From positions 1 through 14,155 of the forward strand of contig DASRVB010000014.1 in NCBI GenBank assembly GCA_035687725.1: a DNA stretch of 14,155 bases, read 5' to 3'. Shown here one piece after another: positions 7,274 through 13,089 of the stretch. A program made the position numbers and the translations under genes. Position 1 is the first letter of the stretch; every line of letters starts with the position of its first letter. The DNA is from JAICNR01 sp035687725. Lineage in GTDB: Bacteria; Gemmatimonadota; Gemmatimonadetes; JACCXV01; JAHWKZ01. Under the pieces are notes generated by a model. That model saw only the letters and a program-made list of their open reading frames with translations, did not search any database and was not told the origin of the DNA.

Positions 7274-8555
7274 GAGGCTCTCCGTAGGGGGTAGGAAGGG
7301 TGCCGACGTACGGCCCGGTCTCCCGCTTCATCTGGGCGGCGACCTCCTCAGCGCGGTCCAGCGCGCGCAACAGATTCCCGCCGAGGATCTTGCGGATGTC
7401 CTCATCCGGGTATCCCCGGCGCACCAGCTCGGCGATCAGATCGGGGAACGTGGAGACGTCTTCCAGCCCCACCGGCGTGGAGCCGATCCCGTCGAAATCC
7501 GATCCGATCCCCACATGGTCGATGCCGGCCGTCGCCACCAGATGGTCGATGTGGTCGGCCACCTGCGAGAGCGTGGCCTCGGGCGCGGGGTTCGCGTCCT
7601 GCCAGGCGACGTACGCGGCGCGCATTCCCGCCGTGTCGTCCTCGAAGCTGGCGCGGAGCGAATCGCGCATGGTGTCGGCACGCGCGGACCAGAGACGCAG
7701 CTCCTCGCTGACGTAGTCGGGCGCGAAGTTCGTCATGATCACGCCCCCGTTCGTGCCCAGGACGCGCAGGATGTCGTCGGGAACGTTGCGCACGTGATGA
7801 TCGATCGCGCGCGCCGAGGAGTGGGAGTAGATGAGGGGAGCCCTGCTCAGCCGCATGGCGTCGAGCATCGTCGAGTCCGAGACGTGCGAGAGGTCGACCA
7901 GCATCCCCAGCCGGTTCATCTCGCGGATCACGTCCTCGCCGAATCCCGGACGCAGACCCTGCCACTCCGGGTCGTCTGTCGCCGCGTCGGCCCAGTCGTG
8001 GGTCGCCCAGTGCGTCAGCGTCATGTAGCGGACGCCGAGGTCGTAATACGTGCGGAGCAGGTCCAGCGAGCCCTCGATCGCGTGTCCGCCCTCGATCCCG
8101 ATCAGCGCCGCGATCTTACCCTGATCGAAGATGCGGCGAATGTCCTCCGCCGAGCGGGCGAACTCGAACGTCTCGGGATAGCGCTCGGCCAGACGGTGGA
8201 TCAGGTCGATCTGCATGAGCGCGAACCGCGCGGCGCCGTACCCGGTGAGCTCGGACGGCACGTACGCGGCGAAGAACTGCCCGCCGACCTGGCCTTCGCG
8301 AAGCCGCGCGATGTCGGTCATGAGCGAGTCCTGCGGGCTCGCGATGTCGAGCGAGTCGAGGTTCCCGCCCACCCGCTCGCGGAGCTCGAAGGGCAGATCG
8401 TTGTGACCGTCGATCAGCGGGATCGTGCGCATGATCTCGCGAGCATGGGCCAGGCCCGTCGTGTCCGCCGGCGTCAGAGGCGCCGGCTCCTGCGCGAAGA
8501 GCGGCGGCCCGGCCAGGAGAGCAGTCGCGAGGGCGAGAAGGGCCGGACGGGTCAT
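7263..8555 (-). CDS. exported membrane dipeptidase, peptidase family M19
   Basis: Zinc-dependent dipeptidase of the renal dipeptidase family, cleaving dipeptides outside the cytoplasmic membrane. 430 residues. An N-terminal signal peptide (1-21, cleavage probably at LFA-QEP) has no lipobox. The TIM-barrel metal ligands of M19 are all visible: His51 and Asp53 in LIDGHNDLP, Glu155 in IGIEGGHAI, His224 in VDLSHVS, His245 in IYSHSSAR and Asp353 in GIGSDFDGI. The ATG at 8555 has GGAGAG 3 nt upstream (GGAG plus 5 nt), and a TAGTAT box lies just before it. The DUF998-like gene overlaps its 3' end, and the two may be co-translated. Confidence 0.95.
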   Translation of the reverse strand: MTRPALLALATALLAGPPLFAQEPAPLTPADTTGLAHAREIMRTIPLIDGHNDLPFELRERVGGNLDSLDIASPQDSLMTDIARLREGQVGGQFFAAYVPSELTGYGAARFALMQIDLIHRLAERYPETFEFARSAEDIRRIFDQGKIAALIGIEGGHAIEGSLDLLRTYYDLGVRYMTLTHWATHDWADAATDDPEWQGLRPGFGEDVIREMNRLGMLVDLSHVSDSTMLDAMRLSRAPLIYSHSSARAIDHHVRNVPDDILRVLGTNGGVIMTNFAPDYVSEELRLWSARADTMRDSLRASFEDDTAGMRAAYVAWQDANPAPEATLSQVADHIDHLVATAGIDHVGIGSDFDGIGSTPVGLEDVSTFPDLIAELVRRGYPDEDIRKILGGNLLRALDRAEEVAAQMKRETGPYVGTLPTPYGEPPGD

Positions 8556-8564
8556 GGGCTCTCC

Positions 8565-8593
8565 ATACTACGCGCGGACGCAGTCGATGCAAA
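8565..8593 (-). promoter_or_regulatory. candidate promoter of the M19 dipeptidase
   Basis: TAGTAT (8570-8565) lies 9 nt before the ATG; TTTGCA (8593-8588) lies 17 bp farther upstream. If this box is used, the mRNA would begin a few bases before the ATG and would not contain the full GGAGAG, so promoter and Shine-Dalgarno compete as explanations. Confidence 0.35.
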
Positions 8594-8611
8594 CGCGGGG
8601 TGGAGGCGAAG

Positions 8612-8628
8612 CCGACGCTTGGCGTCGG
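8612..8628. repeat. inverted repeat CCGACGC-TTG-GCGTCGG
   Basis: Perfect 7-bp stem with a 3-nt loop in the gap between the PA2779-like gene and the dipeptidase gene. It lies downstream of the former and upstream of the dipeptidase promoter candidate. No T-tract follows on either strand. Confidence 0.5.
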
Positions 8629-8646
8629 ACGTGGACCTGGACCTCA

Positions 8647-8671
8647 CCGGAGGCCGGGAGACGGCCTCCGG
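8647..8671 (-). terminator. hairpin downstream of the PA2779-like gene
   Basis: CCGGAGGCC and GGCCTCCGG form a perfect 9-bp stem around a 7-nt loop (8656-8662), starting 15 nt after the stop of the 8687-9079 gene. The position fits a terminator; the absence of a U-run makes a purely intrinsic one uncertain. With the hairpin at 8612-8628 it fills most of the 131-bp gap. Confidence 0.5.
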
Positions 8672-8686
8672 CAGGGACCCCCGAGG

Positions 8687-9079
8687 TCAGCTACCTGCGA
8701 TGACGATGATCAGCAGGATCACCAGCAGGATGATGATGAGCGTGGTGGCATTGATCGTGATCACATCGGCGGCGCCCAGCTGGCTCTCGGCAGCGCGAGC
8801 CTGATTTGCGGCGCGGGAAAGGTGCTCGCCCTCGAGAGCCAGGATTCCCGCCGATGCATGCTCGAGGTCGACGTCGGCCAGGCGGGCGACCCGCTGGACA
8901 TCCTCGCGCGCTATGAACCGGCGCAGCGTCTCGCGGTCGGCCTCCTCACCGGTCTGCATGGCGATCGCCGTGGGCTCCTCGACCTCCGTCGTCGCCTGCT
9001 GGGCCCACACGGCCGCCGGCAGCAGCAGCATCGCCGCGGCGAGCGCCAAACCCGTCTTCATCCCTGAGATCCACTTCAT
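8687..9079 (-). CDS. small secreted/anchored PA2779-like protein
   Basis: 130 residues, function unknown. Signal peptide at 1-26 (Lys-rich start, hydrophobic core, VWA-QQ cleavage). The middle motif ETLRRFIAREDVQRVARLAD followed by a short helical region (about 50-100) and a very hydrophobic C-terminal helix (TLIIILLVILLIIVIAG, about 112-128) is the layout of PA2779/DUF6627-type proteins as I remember them. It would be exported and held in the membrane by the C-terminal helix. ATG 9079 is supported by GGAGG 6 nt upstream; Met7 is a possible alternative. It is flanked by its own promoter and a downstream hairpin, so it is probably monocistronic. Confidence 0.8.
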   Translation of the reverse strand: MKWISGMKTGLALAAAMLLLPAAVWAQQATTEVEEPTAIAMQTGEEADRETLRRFIAREDVQRVARLADVDLEHASAGILALEGEHLSRAANQARAAESQLGAADVITINATTLIIILLVILLIIVIAGS

Positions 9080-9125
9080 CGCTCACCTCCATGGAGAACG
9101 GTTCGGCCCCCGCAACGTCGAACGG

Positions 9126-9154
9126 AGTCTAGGAGGGGCCACGGGACGCGGCAA
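9126..9154 (-). promoter_or_regulatory. sigma70-type promoter of the PA2779-like gene
   Basis: TTGCCG (9154-9149), 17-bp spacer, TAGACT (9131-9126), 46 nt before the ATG. This predicts a leader of about 40 nt that ends with a strong GGAGG Shine-Dalgarno. Confidence 0.5.
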
Positions 9155-9161
9155 GCGACGA

Positions 9162-9632
9162 TCAGCCGCCCTGGCGCCCCATCGATCGCACGATCTCGAA
9201 CTCCTCCGGCGTTACCCGCATGACCGAGAGCCGCATGCCACGCTTCAGGACCGCCATGCCCTCGAGGCCGGGGGTTTCCTTCATCGTGTCGCGGGTGACG
9301 GGCGACGGGAACGTCCCGACGTGGCGGACGTCCACGCACCACCAGCGCGGATTGTCGGGATCCGAGTCGGGGTCGAAGTAGTGACCGCCCTTCTCGAACT
9401 GCGTGGAGTCGGGATGCGCTTCGGAAGCGACCTCCGCGATCCCATAGACGCCGAGGACATCCGTGCTGGAATGGTAGAAGAGCAGTCCGTGGCCCGGTCG
9501 CATCTCGTCCCGCATGTAGCTTCGCGCCTTGTAGTTCCGGACGCCGGACCACTCGGTCGTGCCGTCGCGCTCGAGGTCTTCGATCGAGTACGTGCCCGGC
9601 TCGGACTTGATCAGCCAGTGCGTGGTGGCCAT
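9162..9632 (-). CDS. EVE domain-containing protein (PUA-like fold)
   Basis: 156 residues, consisting almost only of one EVE domain as in the thymocyte nuclear protein 1 family. HWLIKSEPGTYSIEDL (5-20), TTEWSGVRNYKARSYMRDEM (25-44), LLFYHSS (50-56), GVYGIAEV, DSTQFEKGGHYFDP, NPRWWCVDV and the late LKRGMRLSVMRVTPEEFE are conserved family segments. EVE domains are related to PUA and YTH folds and are thought to bind modified nucleobases in DNA or RNA; the bacterial stand-alone form has no settled role. ATG 9632 has no Shine-Dalgarno; a TTGACC/CACCAT promoter lies just upstream. It is divergent from the SnoaL-like gene. No restriction-type nuclease neighbour is present, so a defence role is not supported here. 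Confidence 0.93.
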   Translation of the reverse strand: MATTHWLIKSEPGTYSIEDLERDGTTEWSGVRNYKARSYMRDEMRPGHGLLFYHSSTDVLGVYGIAEVASEAHPDSTQFEKGGHYFDPDSDPDNPRWWCVDVRHVGTFPSPVTRDTMKETPGLEGMAVLKRGMRLSVMRVTPEEFEIVRSMGRQGG

Positions 9633-9641
9633 AGTCCGCGT

Positions 9642-9670
9642 ATGGTGAATCGTGGCCGCTTCGGGGTCAA
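9642..9670 (-). promoter_or_regulatory. candidate promoter of the EVE gene
   Basis: TTGACC (9670-9665, 5 of 6 bases of the -35 consensus), 17-bp spacer, CACCAT (9647-9642), ending 9 nt before the EVE ATG. The +1 would fall about 2 nt upstream of the start codon. Confidence 0.35.
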
Positions 9671-9688
9671 CCCGCGCGGGCGAATCGT

Positions 9689-10165
9689 ATGACGATTGGA
9701 AAGCGGGGAGCGATGAGCGGGGACGTGCGCGAGAAGCTGCGGCGGGAGTTCACCGTTCGGGAGTACGAGGCCGTGCGGGATCTCTGGAAGTCGCACTCGC
9801 TGGCCGAGGACGCACGCGATCTGGAAGGCCTGATCGCGACGCTGACGGACGATTGTGTGTACGAGGTCGTGCCGACCGGCCACCGCTGGGAGGGGCATGA
9901 CGGAGCGCGGAGCTTCTACCGGTCGCTCCTGGGCGCCTTTTCCGACGTGAAGTTCGATCTCCGCGACATCGTGATCGGCCCGCAGGGAGTCTGCGAGGAG
10001 GCGCGGCTGACCGGGACGCACGAGCGAGACTGGCTGGAGTACGGCGCCACCGGACGCGGGATCGACTTCCAGGTCGTGATCTTCTTCCCGTGGGATCCCG
10101 CGCGGCGGCTCTTCCTCGGCGAGCGCGTCCACTTCGACCCCATCGCCGCGGGGCTGAGGAGCTAA
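9689..10165 (+). CDS. SnoaL-like / NTF2-fold protein
   Basis: 158 residues from the first ATG; the second ATG (9713, residue 9) is equally possible because GGGGAG precedes it, though only 2 nt away. The segment AEDARDLEGLIATLTDDCVYEVVP followed by EGHDGARSFYRSLL, then EARLTGTH and a C-terminal beta-rich FQVVIFFPWD, fits the cone-shaped alpha+beta barrel of the SnoaL/ester-cyclase-type NTF2-like superfamily. The superfamily includes isomerases, cyclases and pure ligand binders, so the substrate cannot be named. There is no signal peptide; it is probably cytoplasmic. It is divergent from the EVE gene and convergent with the GNAT gene (31 bp between the stops). Confidence 0.8.
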   Translation: MTIGKRGAMSGDVREKLRREFTVREYEAVRDLWKSHSLAEDARDLEGLIATLTDDCVYEVVPTGHRWEGHDGARSFYRSLLGAFSDVKFDLRDIVIGPQGVCEEARLTGTHERDWLEYGATGRGIDFQVVIFFPWDPARRLFLGERVHFDPIAAGLRS

Positions 10166-10196
10166 TCCCGCAGCGCACTCGCCAGCGGAGTCGCGA

Positions 10197-10745
10197 CTAG
10201 GGCCGACCGATCTCGTAGACCAGGACCTCGCCGACCTCCGGGTCTTCCGCCGTCCCGGTCATCACGAAGCCGATCTTCTCCGCCATCCGGACCGAGGGCT
10301 TGTTCCAGTCCGGGATCGTGGCGCGCACGCCGTCGACGCCGTCGTGGGAGAGCGCCCAGTTCACGGCGGCGGCGGTCGCCTCCGTCCCGTACCCGCGTCC
10401 CTGGTGACGCTCGTAAACCGTATAGCCGATCGTCGCCACGCCGTCGTCCGGCCGCCCAGCGAATCCGACCGACCCCACCGGCTCGCCGGTCTCCGTCAGC
10501 GTTGCCAGCCAGCCCCACCAACCGAACGCCTCAGGGCCCCAATTCGCCGAAACGAGATCGCGGATCTTCGGGAGGTCTTCCGCGAGGAGCGGCGGGGCCG
10601 CGGCGTCGACGAAGGGGATCCCGGTGGCGGCCGAGAGCGCCTCCGCGTCTCCCGCCGCCCAAGCGGTGTACGCCTCGGGCGTCAGGGCGACCAGCGTAAG
10701 CCGCTCGGTGCGGAGGGTGGGAAGCGTCTGGGAGGGCTCGGTCAT
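10197..10745 (-). CDS. GNAT family N-acetyltransferase (RimJ/RimL type)
   Basis: 182 residues. The start LRTERLTLVALTPEAYTAW is the usual opening of Acetyltransf_3 / RimJ-RimL-type enzymes. The acetyl-CoA pyrophosphate loop HQGRGYGTEA lies at 114-123, followed by VRATIPDWNKPSVRMAEKIGF (140-160), the standard GNAT motif B. The acceptor (protein N-terminus, small amine or antibiotic) cannot be told from sequence. The reading frame is open to 10889, but the extra 48 residues do not look protein-like and cross the divergent promoter, so ATG 10745 is preferred. It has no Shine-Dalgarno but TATATT 6 nt upstream, the leaderless arrangement. Confidence 0.92.
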   Translation of the reverse strand: MTEPSQTLPTLRTERLTLVALTPEAYTAWAAGDAEALSAATGIPFVDAAAPPLLAEDLPKIRDLVSANWGPEAFGWWGWLATLTETGEPVGSVGFAGRPDDGVATIGYTVYERHQGRGYGTEATAAAVNWALSHDGVDGVRATIPDWNKPSVRMAEKIGFVMTGTAEDPEVGEVLVYEIGRP

Positions 10746-10751
10746 TCGAGG

Positions 10752-10757
10752 AATATA
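10752..10757 (-). promoter_or_regulatory. -10 box (leaderless) of the GNAT gene
   Basis: TATATT on the minus strand ends 6 nt before ATG 10745, placing +1 on the A of the start codon. The -35 position (TTTTTC, 17 bp upstream) is weak and lies inside the promoter of the divergent radical SAM gene. Confidence 0.4.
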
Positions 10758-10762
10758 GCACC

Positions 10763-10791
10763 TTGACAGAACCCGAAAAATACCCGAATAT
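10763..10791 (+). promoter_or_regulatory. sigma70-type promoter of the radical SAM gene
   Basis: A perfect TTGACA (10763-10768), 17 bp, then GAATAT (10786-10791). +1 would be near 10798, giving a leader of about 32 nt with AAAGGA (10817-10822) 7 nt before the ATG. An alternative -10, TATACG at 10789, has a 20-bp spacer and is less likely. Confidence 0.55.
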
Positions 10792-10829
10792 ACGAGGCCC
10801 ATCCACCGACCCGTTGAAAGGACACGGCC

Positions 10830-12929
10830 ATGGGCCAACCCACCATCCTGGGGCGCGGCGTCGCGCTCAATCCCAAGAACCGGTTCCACGAGATCGAAGT
10901 CGAGCGGGAGGAGTGGGTAGAGGCCGAGGACCCCGCTCCGCGCACCCGCTTCTATCGCGATCCGACGCGCACGATCATCGCCACGAACGACAGCCCGGAC
11001 GTGGGATTCGAGGCGAGCATAAATCCGTACCGCGGATGCGAAAACGGATGCTGTTACTGTGTCTGTGGTGAAACGTTGGTCTTGATGTGGGATGGGTCTG
11101 CGAAGCCCCTGAGGGAAGTCGCTATTGGAGAATCAATCTATGGCACTGATCGCTCTGGTCGGTTGCCCCGCCTGTGCCGTTCGACCGTTCTGGCACACTG
11201 GAAGACGATCAAGGATGCGTATCGGGTGATACTCGATGACGGTACCGAAATTGTTGCAAGTGCAGATCACAGGTTCCTGAGCGATCGGGGCTGGAAATAC
11301 GTTGCGCCACGTCGCGGGCAGATCCACCCCCGATGGCACCTCCGGTCGGGCGACCTGCTTCATGGGGTGGGCGCGCTTACCCCCACTGCACACCAGTCGC
11401 CAGAGTACATGCGCGGGTATCTCTGCGGAGCCATCCGTGGGGACGGTCTGTTGAAGTCCTCTGAGTACCAAAGGGTCGGCCGTTCCCACGGGAACGAGCA
11501 TCAGTTCAGGCTCGTGATGGCCGATGTAGAGGGCTTGGATCGCACTGCGCGTTTCCTGCGTCGTTTCGGCGTGGAAACTCGGTACTTCGTCTTTCAACAT
11601 CCAGGCAAGAAAAAGTCACTCCTCCAGGGGATTCGGACCTATTCGCTCGACAACGTCGAAAGGATACGGAGGCTGGTGCTCTGGCGCGCAAACCCGTCAC
11701 CTGGCTGGACTCGGGGATTCCTCGCGGGAATTTACGATGCTGAAGGCAGCTTCTCTACAGGGCGGCTCTCGGTCTCAAACACAGATCCGGCAATCATCCG
11801 AGAAACACAGAACGCGCTCTCACGGGAAGGGTTCCGAACTTCTGTCACGCGATTTGGGGCCCCGGGAAGGCGCCCTGTCACTGTCGTGCTTGCGCTTGGT
11901 GGCTTGCGGGAGCAGCTGAGGTTTCTCCAGACCGTAGATCCAGCGATTGAAAGGAAGCGGCACATGAACGGTCGATTTCTCAATGCGAGCACGAAGCGCA
12001 AAGTCATCAACATTGAACCAGTAGGCCGGCGCGAGCTATTCGACATCACGACTACCAGTGGAGATTTCACCGCAAATGGAGCGGTAGCACATAACTGTTT
12101 CGCTCGTCCATTCCACGAGTACCTCGACCTCTCCCCCGGCCTCGACTTCGAGACCAAGATCTTCGTAAAGGAGGAAGCACCTGAGCTCCTGCGAAAGGAG
12201 CTGTCGGCAAGATCCTGGAAGCCTCAATTCGTGCTCATGAGCGGCGTCACGGATCCCTACCAGCCCGTCGAGCGGCGACTCAAGATCACGAGGCGCTGCC
12301 TCGAGGTTCTCGCCGAGTTCCGGAACCCCGTGGGGGTGATCACCAAGAGCGATCTCGTGGCTCGTGACGTGGACATACTCGCGGACCTCGCAAGCCACAA
12401 CTGCGCGTCGGCCACGCTTTCGATCACGACGCTCAGCAAGGAGCTGAAGCGAGTGATGGAGCCGCGGGCCGCGCTGCCGGAGAAGCGGCTGGAGGCGATC
12501 CGGCGGCTCTCGGAGGCGGGGATCCCCGTGGGGGTCAACGTCGCGCCTGTCATCCCGGGCCTCACCGATCACGAGATGCCGGAGATCCTCGAGCGGGCCG
12601 CCGAGGCGGGCGCCATCAGCGCGGCGTGGATCATGCTGCGTCTGCCGCACGCGGTGAAGGACCTCTTCGCTGACTGGCTTGAGCGCCACTTCCCGGACCG
12701 CAAGGAGAAGGTCCTGAATCGCCTGCGCGACCTGCGGGGTGGGGTGCTCTACGACTCCCGCTGGGGGGCGCGGATGCGGGGCGAGGGCCCGTTCACCGAG
12801 CAGGTGCGGCAGGTGTTCGAGGTGTCGTGCCGAAAATACGGACTGAACCAGAAGGAAGTGGTGCATTCGACGGCGGGATTCCGGCGCCCGGCGCGCGGGG
12901 GGCAGCTCGGCCTGTTCGAGAATCCTTAG
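10830..12929 (+). CDS. PA0069-family radical SAM protein, precursor containing an intein
   Basis: 699-residue precursor; removing residues 77-422 leaves 353 residues, the usual size of this SplB-related (COG1533) family, whose reaction is unknown. N-extein (1-76): ILGRGVALNPKNRFHE, then NDSPDVGFEASINPYRG and the radical SAM motif. C-extein (423-699): FARPFHEYLDLSPGLDFETK, LMSGVTDPYQPVERRL, EVLAEFRNPVGVITKSDLV, VNVAPVIPGLTDHE, LRLPHAVKDLFADWL, GEGPFTEQVRQ and a C-terminal GQLGLF tail. After splicing, the cluster motif is Cys70, Cys74 and the +1 cysteine (CxxxCxxC) within CENGCCYCFARPFH, which matches intein-free relatives. The protein would be cytoplasmic, binding [4Fe-4S] and S-adenosylmethionine. 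The start is supported by AAAGGA at 7 nt. The gene is divergent from the GNAT gene. Confidence 0.95.
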   Translation: MGQPTILGRGVALNPKNRFHEIEVEREEWVEAEDPAPRTRFYRDPTRTIIATNDSPDVGFEASINPYRGCENGCCYCVCGETLVLMWDGSAKPLREVAIGESIYGTDRSGRLPRLCRSTVLAHWKTIKDAYRVILDDGTEIVASADHRFLSDRGWKYVAPRRGQIHPRWHLRSGDLLHGVGALTPTAHQSPEYMRGYLCGAIRGDGLLKSSEYQRVGRSHGNEHQFRLVMADVEGLDRTARFLRRFGVETRYFVFQHPGKKKSLLQGIRTYSLDNVERIRRLVLWRANPSPGWTRGFLAGIYDAEGSFSTGRLSVSNTDPAIIRETQNALSREGFRTSVTRFGAPGRRPVTVVLALGGLREQLRFLQTVDPAIERKRHMNGRFLNASTKRKVINIEPVGRRELFDITTTSGDFTANGAVAHNCFARPFHEYLDLSPGLDFETKIFVKEEAPELLRKELSARSWKPQFVLMSGVTDPYQPVERRLKITRRCLEVLAEFRNPVGVITKSDLVARDVDILADLASHNCASATLSITTLSKELKRVMEPRAALPEKRLEAIRRLSEAGIPVGVNVAPVIPGLTDHEMPEILERAAEAGAISAAWIMLRLPHAVKDLFADWLERHFPDRKEKVLNRLRDLRGGVLYDSRWGARMRGEGPFTEQVRQVFEVSCRKYGLNQKEVVHSTAGFRRPARGGQLGLFENP
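11058..12095 (+). mobile_element. intein with LAGLIDADG homing endonuclease inside the radical SAM gene
   Basis: 346 residues, precursor positions 77-422, in frame. N-terminal splicing block A is CVCGETLVLM with nucleophile Cys77. Block B is DGTEIVASADHRFL with His147. Two dodecapeptides, YLCGAIRGDG (acid Asp205) and FLAGIYDAEG (acid Glu305), mark a two-motif LAGLIDADG endonuclease. Block F is ELFDITTTSGDFTANG with Asp405. Block G is VAHN followed by Cys (His421, Asn422, +1 Cys423), so all class 1 splicing residues are present. Eye counts of G+C are 32/60 at 11101-11160 and 36/60 at 11641-11700, against 44/60 in the C-extein at 12481-12540, which suggests transfer from another genome. No frameshift is visible, so both splicing and homing look functional. 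Confidence 0.95.
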
Positions 12930-12932
12930 CGA

Positions 12933-13034
12933 GTGCGCTGCCGGACAGTCAACACCCACGAGGCCAAGACCAACCTCTCCCGTCTTTTTGCGCCAGCGTT
13001 CGCCGTACGAGGTCGAGGTGGTCTGGGCGACTGA
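12933..13034 (+). pseudogene. truncated Phd/YefM-type antitoxin remnant
   Basis: Beginning at GTG 12933, 3 bp after the radical SAM stop, the frame reads RTVNTHEAKTNLSRL (residues 4-18), the conserved N-terminus of Phd/YefM antitoxins (usual form MRTVNTHEAKTHLSRLL). The next residues lose all similarity and a stop comes after 33 codons. The dimerisation region, the toxin-binding tail and any adjacent toxin are absent. The rest of the 160-bp gap up to 13089 shows no gene. The match is short but spans 15 residues; I consider it a decayed toxin-antitoxin module. Confidence 0.5.
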
Positions 13035-13070
13035 GAGCGGTACGCCGTAGGTCGACCGAGCCATGCTCTG

Positions 13071-13085
13071 TCGATAGGTTATCGA
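13071..13085 (+). promoter_or_regulatory. palindrome TCGATA-GGT-TATCGA before the lipoprotein gene
   Basis: Perfect 6+3+6 inverted repeat ending 4 nt before ATG 13090, in the place of the Shine-Dalgarno. It could be an operator or a start-region hairpin; a TAGGTT -10-like box overlaps its centre. Confidence 0.35.
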
Positions 13086-13089
13086 TCCC

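Noticed and set aside
9162..9632. EVE protein as part of a defence island
   Set aside because: No nuclease, methyltransferase or AAA partner nearby; the neighbours are housekeeping-like genes.
10166..10196. Bidirectional terminator between the convergent SnoaL-like and GNAT genes
   Set aside because: Only imperfect short complementarity (ACTC/GAGT with a mismatch next to it) and no T-runs; not enough to call.
11064..11066. Intein start at the later cysteine (CGETLV)
   Set aside because: This would leave an extra Val-Cys in the spliced protein. Starting at Cys77 gives the standard block A form CxxGxT and restores the family motif without extra residues.
10830..12929. Radical SAM gene as a domain fusion or a gene broken by an unrelated insertion
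   Set aside because: Both halves align to one 353-residue family member once residues 77-422 are removed, and all splicing motifs are present at the borders, so it is an intein.
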